DNA of 64,000 nucleotides from the NCBI GenBank assembly GCA_015065385.1, contig SVQK01000056.1:124001-188000 (forward strand), given 5' to 3'. The first letter of the stretch is position 1; every line of letters begins with the position of its first letter. The position numbers and the translations under genes were made by a program. The notes under the pieces are model-generated. The model was given only the letters and a program-made list of their open reading frames with translations. It did no database searches and was not told the origin of the DNA. Positions 1-8,882 of this stretch are shown piece by piece. Source of the stretch: Oscillospiraceae bacterium (GTDB lineage Bacteria; Bacillota; Clostridia; Oscillospirales; CAG-272).

Positions 1-1
1 T

Positions 2-3000
2 CTGATCGACGTATCGCCGACAGGAAACAAACTGCCGAGACGGGAATACGACAAACTCCGTTCTCAGGTCAAGTTTGAACTCGGAGCGATCGCAAAGCGG
101 TGTCTGGACATCTATCTCGACGATCCGCATTTTTATGACAATTACATCCCGCTCAAGATGATGGGAGCCTCCAATGACTTCTACAATTATGTTTTGGATT
201 CCTATTCGGTATTCGAGCGGGAAGACGGGGTTTCGCAGAAAGCGGCGTGGGAGATGTACCGGACATACTGCGAAGAGGCGCGGGTTCCGTATCCGCTGTC
301 GCTTCGGGTCTTCAAAGAAGAGCTGAAAAGCTACTTCAAGGAGTTCAAGGAGCGGATCAGCACGGAAGACGGCGGCCGCGTCCGAAACTGGTACGGCGGT
401 TTTCGAAAAGAGAAATTTGTTCGGGAGGACTTTTCCGAAAAATCTCATGAGAAGACGGATCCTTCCTGCTGGTTCGTTCCGGCTCCGCGAACATCGCTCT
501 TTGATATTTTGGGCGCGGACTATCCTGCCCAATACGCCAGCGAGGAAGGGATACCCAGACGGCGCTGGGTCAATGTTACGACAAAACTGAAAGATCTGGA
601 CACATCACAGCTTCACTACGTCAAGGTTCCGATCAACCACATTGTGATCGATTTCGATATTCCGGATGAGCACGGCAGCAAAAGCCTCGAAAAGAATCTG
701 GAAGCGGTATCGCGGTGGCCTCCTACCTACGGAGAGCTGTCGAAAAGCGGGCAGGGCATTCATCTTCATTATATTTATAAGGGAGATCCGAAACAGCTCA
801 GCCACGTTTACGACGACCGGATCGAGATCAAGGTGTTTGACGGAAATATGACGCTGAGACGGAAGCTTACGAAGTGCAACGATCTTCAGATAGCAGAGAT
901 CAGCTCAGGTTTACCGCTGAAAGGAGAAGACAAAATGGTAAACACCGAGACTGTGAAGAACGAGAAGGCGATCCGAACTCTGATCAAGAGGAATCTATGC
1001 AAGGAGTATCATCCCGGAACGAAGCCGAGCGTGGATTTCATCAAGAAGATTCTGGACGACGCCTATTCCAGCGGCGTGCGCTATGACGTGAGCGACATGT
1101 TCAATCCCGTGCTGGCCTTTGCCACGAACAGCACGCATCACGCCGAATACTGCACGAAGCTGGTTTCCGAGATGCACTTCCGCTCTGAGGAGGAACCGAC
1201 GCCGGGATTCCTCGAAAAAGTCGAAAATATGGGCAAAAATGATATTTTGATATTTTTCGACGTGGAGGTTTTCAAGAATCTTTTCGTGATCTGTTGGAAA
1301 GCTGCCGGGGCGGATCAACCGATCATGAAGATGATCAATCCGACGCCGAAGGAAGTGGAGGCTCTGACAAGGTGGAAGCTGATCGGATTCAACTGCCGTC
1401 AGTACGACAACCATATTCTCTATGCGAGAATCATGGGGTACACGAACGAGCAGCTCTACAATCTGTCACAGTCCATTATCGGCTCGGAGAAAGGAAATCG
1501 GAACCGGGGCATGTTCGGCAACGCCTACAACTTATCCTATACGGATATTCTGGACTTCTCGTCTGAGAAAAAATCCCTGAAGAAATTTGAGATCGATCTC
1601 GGGATTCACCATCAGGAGCTCGGTTTCGAATGGGATCAGCCTGTTTCGGAGGAGTTGTGGGAAAAGGTCGCCGAGTATTGCGCGAACGACGTGATCGCAA
1701 CGGAAGCGGTCTGGAACGCACGGCAGGCGGATTTTATGGCGCGGCAGATTCAGGTGGAGCTTGTCAAGGCTTTGCACGGGATTACGGGCGTTTCGGTCAA
1801 TGACACGACAAACTCCCTGTCGGAGAAGATCATATTCGGCACGGAGAAAAATCCTCAGCGGCAGTTCAATTACCGCGATCTCTCAAAACCGGTTCCATGG
1901 ACGGAATATACGGAATACCGGAAGCGATTCGGAGACAGGTATACGTTCCATGTCTTCGACGACCACGGCCTTCCGACGTATGAAATCTACACCGGCGAGG
2001 GATGCGTCGTCCTGCCTGACGGATATTCCATTCTCCCATTCTTTCCCGGATATACGTTTGAGTTCGGTAAATCTGTGTATATGGGAGAGGAGATAGGAGA
2101 AGGAGGGCGTGTCTACGCGGAACCTGGCATTCATGAGAATGTCTGGGATGGGGACATCGCTTCCCAGCACCCGCACAGCGTGATCGCAGAATGCCTGTTC
2201 GGGCCGAAGTACACGGGAATCTTCGAGGAGATCGTGGAGGCGCGCGTCGCCATCAAGCACAAGGACTTTGAGAAAGCCGGGTCCATGCTGAACGGCGTGC
2301 TGAAGCCGTGGCTCACGGAAGAACATGCTGCCGGTCTTGCGCAGGCTCTGAAAATCGTCATCAATTCCATTTACGGGCTGACCTCAGCGGGATTTACAAA
2401 CCGCTTCCGGGATGAGCGCAACGTAGATAACATTGTGGCGAAACGCGGAGCTCTGTTTATGACGCTGCTCAAATCCGAAGTGCAGAAGCGCGGATTCACG
2501 GTAGCGCACATCAAGACGGATTCCATCAAGATCGAGAACGCGACGGAGGAGATCCGCAACTTTGTTGTGAAATTCGGACGCGAATACGGATACGATTTCG
2601 AAACGGAGGCAGAATTCGATAAGTTCTGTCTTGTGAACGACGCCGTATACGTGGCGCGGTACAAGGAAGCCCTGAAAGACAAAAAGACCGGAAATGATAT
2701 TTGGTGGACGGCCACCGGGACGCAGTTTCAGGTGCCCTATGTCTTCAAAACTTTGTTCTCCGGGGAAGAGCCGGTCTTTGAGGACTTCTGCGAAACAAAA
2801 TCCGTTGCGAAGGGGGCAATCGTCATCGATATGAATGAGACCCTTCCGCAGCTCAGCGCGGCAGAGGAAAAGGAACTGATCGAGCTGCAAAAAGCGTACT
2901 CCGTATCCGATCCTCCGCTTGAAACGGACATGGCTAAGCTCGTAAAGAAATTCAAACTATCCCCGGAAGAGATCGCATCGCGCTATGAAGACCTGAAAAA

Positions 3001-3313
3001 GCGGGAGGCAGAAGCGCACAATTATATTTTCGTCGGCAGGGTCGGACAGTTTTGTCCTATTGTGTCCGGCGGAGGAGGCGGGGTACTCTATCGGAATGCG
3101 GACGGCAAGTATTATGCTGTCAGCGGGACGAAAGGCTACCGCTGGCTGGAATCGGAGATGGTAAAGACTCTGGACAAAGCAGATCTCATTGACCGGAGCT
3201 TTTATGATGCTCTTGCGAAAGATGCTATTCATACCATCAACGAAATCGGTCAAAAATGCGGCTGGGGCGGTTACAGGAAGCTTGTCGGGCATAATGCGGA
3301 TGATGCTGACTAG
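2..3313 (+). CDS. Multi-domain phage replication protein: D5-like tail, AEP primase-like domain, 3'-5' exonuclease, family B DNA polymerase (5' partial)
   Basis: The reading frame is open from base 2, so the true start lies upstream; 1103 codons are visible. Residues 1-110 (LIDVSPTGN, then a winged-helix-like stretch) resemble the C-terminal end of D5-type phage helicase/primases. Residues about 205-290 hold AEP primase-like motifs (VIDFDIPD near 212, SGQGIHLHY near 248, EIKVF). An exonuclease motif FFDVEVFKN sits near 417. Polymerase B motifs follow: A DIASQHPHS near 718, B KIVINSIYG near 786, C IKTDS near 837. It should prime and copy the phage genome. The SSB-like gene follows directly. 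An internal ATG at 158 gives a shorter version, but coding similarity continues upstream of it. The domain fusion is read from the sequence; the primase assignment is by motif shape only. Confidence 0.85.
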   Translation: MIDVSPTGNKLPRREYDKLRSQVKFELGAIAKRCLDIYLDDPHFYDNYIPLKMMGASNDFYNYVLDSYSVFEREDGVSQKAAWEMYRTYCEEARVPYPLSLRVFKEELKSYFKEFKERISTEDGGRVRNWYGGFRKEKFVREDFSEKSHEKTDPSCWFVPAPRTSLFDILGADYPAQYASEEGIPRRRWVNVTTKLKDLDTSQLHYVKVPINHIVIDFDIPDEHGSKSLEKNLEAVSRWPPTYGELSKSGQGIHLHYIYKGDPKQLSHVYDDRIEIKVFDGNMTLRRKLTKCNDLQIAEISSGLPLKGEDKMVNTETVKNEKAIRTLIKRNLCKEYHPGTKPSVDFIKKILDDAYSSGVRYDVSDMFNPVLAFATNSTHHAEYCTKLVSEMHFRSEEEPTPGFLEKVENMGKNDILIFFDVEVFKNLFVICWKAAGADQPIMKMINPTPKEVEALTRWKLIGFNCRQYDNHILYARIMGYTNEQLYNLSQSIIGSEKGNRNRGMFGNAYNLSYTDILDFSSEKKSLKKFEIDLGIHHQELGFEWDQPVSEELWEKVAEYCANDVIATEAVWNARQADFMARQIQVELVKALHGITGVSVNDTTNSLSEKIIFGTEKNPQRQFNYRDLSKPVPWTEYTEYRKRFGDRYTFHVFDDHGLPTYEIYTGEGCVVLPDGYSILPFFPGYTFEFGKSVYMGEEIGEGGRVYAEPGIHENVWDGDIASQHPHSVIAECLFGPKYTGIFEEIVEARVAIKHKDFEKAGSMLNGVLKPWLTEEHAAGLAQALKIVINSIYGLTSAGFTNRFRDERNVDNIVAKRGALFMTLLKSEVQKRGFTVAHIKTDSIKIENATEEIRNFVVKFGREYGYDFETEAEFDKFCLVNDAVYVARYKEALKDKKTGNDIWWTATGTQFQVPYVFKTLFSGEEPVFEDFCETKSVAKGAIVIDMNETLPQLSAAEEKELIELQKAYSVSDPPLETDMAKLVKKFKLSPEEIASRYEDLKKREAEAHNYIFVGRVGQFCPIVSGGGGGVLYRNADGKYYAVSGTKGYRWLESEMVKTLDKADLIDRSFYDALAKDAIHTINEIGQKCGWGGYRKLVGHNADDAD

Positions 3314-3385
3314 CCGCCGGAAACGCCGAAATATTGATATTTTTATCAAAATTCTACATTCATAACAAAAAAGGAGTTATTCATC

Positions 3386-3913
3386 ATGAATGAAGTCAAG
3401 TACACCATCCTCGGCGACAACAAGCTGAAAATCGAGAATCTTTCCAATCGTAACATTATCTACCGGAACTTCTCCGGTCGGACGAGCCAGTACAACAAAA
3501 ACGGCGATCTGAAATTCACCATCGTGATCGGAGATCAGGACGCCGCGCAGATGCTTTCTTCCTATGGGTGGAACGTAAAGGTGAAGCCTCCGAGAAACGA
3601 AGGCGAGGAACCCTTCTGCACGCTGGATGTGAAGATCCGTCTGGATCTCGACTGGGCGAGACCGAAGATCAAGCAGTTCACCCGCGGCGGTTCCGTCTGG
3701 ATCGACGCGAGCAACATCAAGAATTTCGACGACGCAGAGTTCGAGACGGTCGATCTGGTTTTGAGACAGTACGCATGGTCGAACGGACGCGGCGAATCCG
3801 GTATTTCTGCGCAGCTTTCCGAGATGTACGCACGGATCGCGGAAGGCGTTCTCGAAGCCAAGTGGGCGGAAGAGGAAGGCCCCGGAGAGGATGCGCTTCC
3901 GTGGGAGAACTGA
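3386..3913 (+). CDS. Single-stranded DNA-binding protein-like (175 aa)
   Basis: This 175-aa protein follows the polymerase. It starts at ATG 3386 after AAGGAG at 3371. It looks like a single OB-fold-sized domain followed by an acidic tail ending EDALPWEN. That tail matches the D/E-rich, hydrophobic-tipped C-termini of phage and bacterial SSBs that recruit replication partners. Its placement directly after the replicase supports the role. The body sequence is not close to E. coli SSB, so the call rests on the tail, size and context. Confidence 0.6.
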   Translation: MNEVKYTILGDNKLKIENLSNRNIIYRNFSGRTSQYNKNGDLKFTIVIGDQDAAQMLSSYGWNVKVKPPRNEGEEPFCTLDVKIRLDLDWARPKIKQFTRGGSVWIDASNIKNFDDAEFETVDLVLRQYAWSNGRGESGISAQLSEMYARIAEGVLEAKWAEEEGPGEDALPWEN

Positions 3914-3914
3914 T

Positions 3915-3945
3915 TTGACGCGCGGATTACTTGTAATATAATGGA
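3915..3945 (+). promoter_or_regulatory. Promoter-like element, diverged copy 1 of the CGCG/TTAATGGA family
   Basis: TTGACG at 3915 and TATAAT at 3937 are 16 nt apart, a good sigma70-type promoter. The same segment fits the phage element family: CGCG at 3919 and ATAATGGA at 3938, exactly 19 nt apart as in the other seven copies. This is the one copy with a recognisable standard -35. It precedes a small membrane-protein reading frame. Confidence 0.6.
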
Positions 3946-3971
3946 GTAATCCACATTTATATTTTTGAGAG

Positions 3972-4263
3972 GTGCTTACGGATAAAAAGCGAATACGCTT
4001 GACGGGCTTTACCCTCGGATCAACAAGGACAAGAATATCGTGTACCTGCCAAATGGAATTTGGGCGGACTGGAGTCGATACGAAAAATGTCGAAGATGCG
4101 ATCGACTATTTCAATGACACCAAGTACGTTGAAAATCTTGGGATCGGCATCGGCATGATTTTAGGATCTGTATTGAGGGACTGCTCTCATCGTTCACAGA
4201 TTCAAGAAGCACGGCAAGGAAAAGCATGAGGAATCCAAAGAGAGCGGGGAGGCGGCTGAATAA
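3972..4263 (+). pseudogene. Small membrane protein gene broken by three apparent frameshifts
   Basis: No single frame covers this interval, but three frames join into one sensible protein. They read VLTDKK, then ANTLDGLYPRINKDKNIVYL..WADWSRYE, then KNVEDAIDYFNDTKYVENLGIGIGMILGSVL, then HRFKKHGKEKHEESKE..AAE ending TAA at 4261. The switches fall at A-runs near 3986 and 4082 and at GAGGGA near 4155. The joined product has one membrane helix (LGIGIGMILGSVL) and a charged tail, like other small genes of this phage, and it ends in a terminator as they do. It may be a decayed gene, or the homopolymer indels may be sequencing errors. Confidence 0.5.
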
Positions 4264-4285
4264 GCCCCTCTTCCTCTTTTTGGTA
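4244..4285 (+). terminator. Rho-independent terminator overlapping the stop codon
   Basis: GGGGAGGCGGCT pairs with AGCCCCTCTTCC across GAATA, followed by CTCTTTTT. The stop TAA of the preceding frame lies in the loop, an arrangement repeated at several small genes here. Confidence 0.6.
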
Positions 4286-4309
4286 TTGATTTTGAAAAGG
4301 AGAAAAGTT

Positions 4310-6385
4310 ATGGCATTTCACGATTTCAACAATAGATTAATTGAGAATTTCAAAAAGCGCATCGCTGAGAAAGAACTGTTCGAGGTTGATGCAGATAGGG
4401 ATAGTTTGTGGTATTTATACATAAAAAGCTTTCCTGCTGCTGCAAATCCGATCTACCGTGTACGGACAAAGCATGACTGTGCCTGCTGCAGGCAGTTCAT
4501 TCGGGAGGCCGGTCGAATCGTTTGGATTGATGATGACTTGATCATTCACAGTATTTTTGAGTTTGATGCACATGACGCGGATTATCAGATCGTTATTGAT
4601 ACACTGAATAACTATGTGTTGGGCCGCAACATCATAGGCAAATACCTGTATGAGAGAAAGAGGATCGGCACACCCGTATCCAGAGAATGCCTCGATGACG
4701 GAACAATAATATCCTATGAACACTTTTCGATAGATCTGCCTGATTCGGCCGTATTCTGCAATACATCCAGTACAACTATTGACACAGAAAGAGGACGCTT
4801 TAGAGATCGTAGAAATGTATTTAAGCGATCTCTTGATGAGATCTCAGTTGATGCGCTCAATACTGTTTTGGAACTGATTCAAACAAATGCTCTGTATAAG
4901 GGTGGAGAATGGGGGAAGCTTATCAAACAATTCCTTTACTATAAGAATCAGTACGATACATTGGGATATGATCGAAGCAAGCAAGAAGCTTACTGCTGGG
5001 CATACGCATCAAAAGTAGGAGATGTACTCGGAAAAATCAGAAATCATAGTATTGGAAAGCTTCTCGTTGATATTTCAGAAGGAGTCGAACTGGATGAGGC
5101 AGTTAGAAGATACGAAGTTGTCGTAGCTCCAATGAACTATAAACGTCCGAAAGCCATTTATACCAAGCGAATGCTGGAAGAAGCGCAGAAAACCGTTACG
5201 GAACTCGGTTATATGGAGTCTCTTCCGAGACGCTTTGCTACATTAGATGACATTACAGTCAATGATATTCTGTTTTTCAATAAGGATACGGCAAGAAGGA
5301 TTTCCGGCAATGTGTTCGATGAAATGAAAACGGAAATAGCAACCGATCCTAAGAGATTTAGTCGAATACAAGAAGTCACCATGAATCAGTTCATTCATGA
5401 CATCTTACCTGATGCGAAAGAAGTTTATGCTCTTGCAGAAAACCGTTTGGCTCCGAATATGGTATCGCTGATCGCACCTGTTAACAAGGAGTCAAAAAGC
5501 ATGTTCAAGTGGGGGAATGGTTTTTCGTGGGCTTATTCTGGAAACATCACAGACAGCAACATTCGCGAAAACGTAAAACTGGCCGGGGGAAAAGTTGAAG
5601 GCGCTCTTCGATTCAGCATCCAGTGGAATGATATTCATTCTGACTATAACGATCTGGATGCCCATTGTGAAATTGCGTTCTCTGATCGAGGCTATGGTCA
5701 TATCTATTATCGCTCAAAGGTTGACCGCATCACCGGTGGAAGTCTTGACGTTGACATTATTAACCCCATACCCGGAAAACCTGCCGTTGAGAACATCATC
5801 TTTCCAAGCAAAGAGATTCTTGAAAACCGAGTGAAAGAAATGATACTGTATGTTTACTGCTTTACCTATCGTGGCGGAGAGAACGGGTTCAGAGCTGAAA
5901 TTGAGTATGATGGACAAATTCACAACTATGATTTCAGAAAACCGCTTCATCAAGGCGAACATATTCCTGTGGCAAGACTTAAGTATAAGACTAATGGGGA
6001 TTTTGCCTTTGAGGAGTTTCTGCCTTCAAGCACGATAAATCAGGAGATCTGGGGGATTAAAGCCCAGACATTTGTACCTGTTACGGTCATTATGACATCT
6101 CCAAACTGGTGGAACGGAGAAGAAGGCATCGGTCATAAGCATTGGTTTTTCATGCTGAAAGATTGCGTAAATCCAGAAAAACCAAATGGCTTTTACAATG
6201 AGTTTCTGAAGCAGGAGCTTGTAGAACACAAAAGGGTATTTGAAGCGTTAGGTGCCAAGATGGCCATTCAAGACGTAAACGATCAATTGTCAGGCTTTGG
6301 GTTCAGCGACACGAAACGTAACAACGTTATTGTGAAAGTCAGAAGTATCAACAACACCGAAAGAGTCTACAAAATTAAATTCTAA
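4310..6385 (+). CDS. Conserved phage hypothetical protein with C-terminal YfaP/DUF2135-like segment (691 aa)
   Basis: ATG 4310 was chosen because AAGGAG sits 10 nt upstream; an in-frame ATG at 4226 lacks a site and lies inside the preceding terminator. The N-terminal part has a cysteine cluster (HDCACCRQF near residue 59). Around residues 440-500 the pattern WNDIHSDYNDLDAHCE then GGSLDVD..NP..AVENI resembles the YfaP/DUF2135 beta-sandwich. Codon use is clearly AT-richer than in the flanking genes, which suggests separate acquisition together with the next gene. The function is unknown. Confidence 0.7.
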   Translation: MAFHDFNNRLIENFKKRIAEKELFEVDADRDSLWYLYIKSFPAAANPIYRVRTKHDCACCRQFIREAGRIVWIDDDLIIHSIFEFDAHDADYQIVIDTLNNYVLGRNIIGKYLYERKRIGTPVSRECLDDGTIISYEHFSIDLPDSAVFCNTSSTTIDTERGRFRDRRNVFKRSLDEISVDALNTVLELIQTNALYKGGEWGKLIKQFLYYKNQYDTLGYDRSKQEAYCWAYASKVGDVLGKIRNHSIGKLLVDISEGVELDEAVRRYEVVVAPMNYKRPKAIYTKRMLEEAQKTVTELGYMESLPRRFATLDDITVNDILFFNKDTARRISGNVFDEMKTEIATDPKRFSRIQEVTMNQFIHDILPDAKEVYALAENRLAPNMVSLIAPVNKESKSMFKWGNGFSWAYSGNITDSNIRENVKLAGGKVEGALRFSIQWNDIHSDYNDLDAHCEIAFSDRGYGHIYYRSKVDRITGGSLDVDIINPIPGKPAVENIIFPSKEILENRVKEMILYVYCFTYRGGENGFRAEIEYDGQIHNYDFRKPLHQGEHIPVARLKYKTNGDFAFEEFLPSSTINQEIWGIKAQTFVPVTVIMTSPNWWNGEEGIGHKHWFFMLKDCVNPEKPNGFYNEFLKQELVEHKRVFEALGAKMAIQDVNDQLSGFGFSDTKRNNVIVKVRSINNTERVYKIKF

Positions 6386-6398
6386 AAGGAGATAAAAA

Positions 6399-6773
6399 AT
6401 GAGCAATTTGTTTGAAATCGCTACACGAAAGAAATATCGGTACCCATATAAAGGCAGTATTAGTACCGAGGATCTATGGGATCTGGAAATCGATCAGCTG
6501 AATATTGTCTATATGGCACTAAACAAGACAGCGGAAACACAGGAAGAGAAAAGTCTTCTTAGCACGCCTACTGTTGATGAAAATCTCCAGAACAAGATTG
6601 ATATTGTAAAATATATCTTCTCTGTAAAACAGGGCGAGATAATTGCTCAGAAAGAAGCTACAGAAAAGAAGAGAAAGGAGCAACTCATTCTGTCTCTCAT
6701 CGAAGCCAAGCAGAACGAAAAACTGCGTAATATGTCCGAAGAAGAGCTTCGTACAATGTTGGACAATCTTTGA
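6399..6773 (+). CDS. Hypothetical protein, helical (124 aa)
   Basis: It starts 13 nt after the 691-aa gene, behind AAAGGAG, so the two are almost certainly co-transcribed. It shares that gene's AT-rich composition. The C-terminal half (residues 75-124) is charged and predicted helical or coiled coil (KEATEKKRKEQLILSLIE). It is probably a partner of the preceding protein. No family was recognised. Confidence 0.65.
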   Translation: MSNLFEIATRKKYRYPYKGSISTEDLWDLEIDQLNIVYMALNKTAETQEEKSLLSTPTVDENLQNKIDIVKYIFSVKQGEIIAQKEATEKKRKEQLILSLIEAKQNEKLRNMSEEELRTMLDNL

Positions 6774-6791
6774 GATAAAAGAATTATAATG

Positions 6792-6824
6792 TGGCGGAGA
6801 ATAGTTATCACTGTTCTCCGCTTA
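6792..6824 (+). terminator. Hairpin terminator after the AT-rich gene pair
   Basis: GCGGAGAA and TTCTCCGC form a perfect 8-bp stem around an 11-13 nt loop, followed by TTATTATAAT. It closes the AT-rich pair and precedes a fresh gene start at 6853. Confidence 0.6.
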
Positions 6825-6852
6825 TTATAATGCGAGAATTGGAGTTGCATGG

Positions 6853-7278
6853 ATGAAAAACAAAGAGAAAGAGAAAAGCTATTCGGAAATAATCGCGCTG
6901 TACTGCAATCTTGTCTCGGAAGCACAGGCCCGGTATAGAACTGTCAAAGAAGATCTGGAGCGGCTTGAGATGCTGACGCAGGATTATCTGCACGCGCTTG
7001 AACTCGGGGAACTGAGCTATCATGAGCGGGCAAAGATCGCCACGCAGCTTGCAGAATGCCGGAAGGAAAGACGAATCGCCAAGGATCTGCTGGAAGTGCT
7101 GGAACCGTTTATCCAGTTTGCAGACGAGAAAGAAAGCAAGGCGTATGTCAACAAGCTCCGGCAGGTACTCGGCTCGGTGCGGACTGCGGAGAAAAAGCAC
7201 AGCAATCGGATCTACGTTCCGAGAGTGCTGGCGGATGCGGAAGGACTGTACGGCGCGAAGGAAAAGGAGAAAAAGTGA
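6853..7278 (+). CDS. Hypothetical coiled-coil protein (141 aa)
   Basis: MKNKEKEKSYSEIIALYCNL begins a fully helical, charged protein with heptad-like leucines around residues 30-110. No catalytic motif is visible. ATG 6853 follows a GGAG at 6840. It ends one base before the next small membrane gene, so the two are translationally linked. Its GC-richer composition matches the bulk of the phage. Confidence 0.6.
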   Translation: MKNKEKEKSYSEIIALYCNLVSEAQARYRTVKEDLERLEMLTQDYLHALELGELSYHERAKIATQLAECRKERRIAKDLLEVLEPFIQFADEKESKAYVNKLRQVLGSVRTAEKKHSNRIYVPRVLADAEGLYGAKEKEKK

Positions 7279-7279
7279 G

Positions 7280-7384
7280 ATGCCGATCAGAATGATCATC
7301 ATCCTTGTTGTCGTGATCGTAATCTTGGCGATCAGCTTCAAGGATCCGATTTACGACTGGTACAAAAACAATTTCAAAAAGTAA
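7280..7384 (+). CDS. Small one-helix membrane protein (34 aa)
   Basis: MPIRMIIILVVVIVILAIS is a nearly pure membrane helix, followed by KDPIYDWYKNNFKK. The start ATG lies 2 nt after the previous stop, with AAGGAG at 7264. The C-terminal tail is basic, so it probably faces the cytoplasm. It precedes the SPFH gene, another membrane protein, and may act with it. Confidence 0.6.
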   Translation: MPIRMIIILVVVIVILAISFKDPIYDWYKNNFKK

Positions 7385-7409
7385 AAAAAAAAATAAAAGG
7401 AGAAACACA

Positions 7410-8525
7410 ATGTCTGACAACATGAAGAAATTCGTTACCGCGCTTCTGATCCTCGCCGTTTACTTGATTGGCGGGATCATCGTTTATGCATCCACTCACG
7501 AGACCATCCCTGCCGGATATGTCGGTTACATATATGACCGGACAGCAAATGCAAAAGACGACGTTATCGAAGGGACGTCCGTTCTGAACAGTGAAAAGAC
7601 GGGCCGTATCCGAATAAACCCTATCACGCAGGACGTACTGAAATACCCGACGACGATCATTTCCAAAAACTGGACGCGGCTCGAAGAGGGCGACAATAAG
7701 GTTGATATGTCCATGTCCATCGCTTCCAGCGAAGGCAAAAACATCGACGCCGACATTTATATTTCCATCCGCCCCACCGACATCGGTAAAATTATCAAGT
7801 CGTTCGGCACGAAATCCTTCGATTCGATCATTGACAATGATATTTACGGGCTGGCAAAAGGCAAGCTGAACGGCGTCACACAGGAATATTCGGTGTATGA
7901 CGTACAGGCCAACCGAACGGAAATTCAGCAGAAAGCGTTCGACGTGCTGAAAACCGTTCTGAACGACATATACGGTGTGGAACTGATCCGGTTCGAACTC
8001 GGTACGCTGATCCTTCCGGATGATATTCAGCTTAAAATCGACCAGAAGACGGAAGCGCAGAACGAGGTTGAATTAGCCAGACTGGAAAGAGAAAAACAGG
8101 ACGAGATCAACGCCCAAATCGTAGACGCGCAGAAAGCCCAGAGCGAGAAAGAGCTTCTTCAGAGACAGACGGAAGCCGATGCCGCCGCTTATGAGGTTGC
8201 AAAAGAAGCACAGGCACAGATCGACGCGCAGAAGGCAAAGGCGGAGGTGGCGCAGATCAAGCGTGACGAAGCCGAAGCAGAACAGAAATCCAAGGTCGAA
8301 ATTGCCCGTATGCAGGTTGAAGAAGCGGAGCTGAAAAAGAAGGCCGAGCTTGAAAACCAGCAGACGCTGACGGACAGTTACTTCCGCGACCGGGAGCTTG
8401 ATATTCAGGAGGCGGCGGTCAAAGCGATCAACGGATCGGTGAAAACCATCATCACTTCCGGGGACGGCGAAGGCTACGGCGGACTGTTCGGGATCAAGGA
8501 GATTCTGGCATCGGAAAACGAATAA
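7410..8525 (+). CDS. SPFH/prohibitin (band 7) family membrane protein (371 aa)
   Basis: An N-terminal membrane helix (residues 7-26, FVTALLILAVYLIGG) is followed by an SPFH domain (about 30-215; VGYIYDRT, VDMSMSIAS, ADIYISIRP, VYDVQANR). A long Ala/Glu/Lys-rich coiled coil (about 215-335; EAQNEVELARLEREKQ) completes it. This is the flotillin/prohibitin architecture of proteins that oligomerise on the inner face of the membrane and organise microdomains. ATG 7410 has AAAGGAG at 7397. Phage prohibitins are uncommon. A role in membrane remodelling or in excluding other phages is possible but is inference. Confidence 0.8.
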   Translation: MSDNMKKFVTALLILAVYLIGGIIVYASTHETIPAGYVGYIYDRTANAKDDVIEGTSVLNSEKTGRIRINPITQDVLKYPTTIISKNWTRLEEGDNKVDMSMSIASSEGKNIDADIYISIRPTDIGKIIKSFGTKSFDSIIDNDIYGLAKGKLNGVTQEYSVYDVQANRTEIQQKAFDVLKTVLNDIYGVELIRFELGTLILPDDIQLKIDQKTEAQNEVELARLEREKQDEINAQIVDAQKAQSEKELLQRQTEADAAAYEVAKEAQAQIDAQKAKAEVAQIKRDEAEAEQKSKVEIARMQVEEAELKKKAELENQQTLTDSYFRDRELDIQEAAVKAINGSVKTIITSGDGEGYGGLFGIKEILASENE

Positions 8526-8542
8526 TAAGGAGGGTCGATATT

Positions 8543-8881
8543 TTGGAATCAGCGGAAAACTGGAAAGAAGACTACTCGACGCGGTTTGACGAACTCAGAC
8601 GGAATCGGGTAGAGATGAGCAGATTGAAATACGGTTCGGCAAAAAAGAATTTTCGCAGCGGGAACGTGAAAGCGCTTGATACTATGAAACTCTGCGTGAA
8701 TAAATACATAGAGACCGGCAACACGGAGTATCTCTGCGACGCCGCAAACTATCTGATGTTCGAATTCATGTGGCCGCAGCATCCAGACGCGCATTTCCGT
8801 GCTACGGATTCTTCTGAATCGGCCGGGGTGGTCGGTATCACGGAGATGGAGATGGCCGCTCTGAGAGAACAGGATTACTGA
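8543..8881 (+). CDS. Conserved phage hypothetical protein (112 aa)
   Basis: The start is TTG 8543, with AAGGAGG at 8527; no in-frame ATG fits better. The central block (YIETGNTEYLCDAANYLMFE, then PDAHFRATDS) looks like a conserved small phage family with no assigned role. The protein is mostly helical with no membrane segment. It follows the SPFH gene closely and ends 1 nt before the next start. Confidence 0.6.
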   Translation: MESAENWKEDYSTRFDELRRNRVEMSRLKYGSAKKNFRSGNVKALDTMKLCVNKYIETGNTEYLCDAANYLMFEFMWPQHPDAHFRATDSSESAGVVGITEMEMAALREQDY

Positions 8882-8882
8882 T

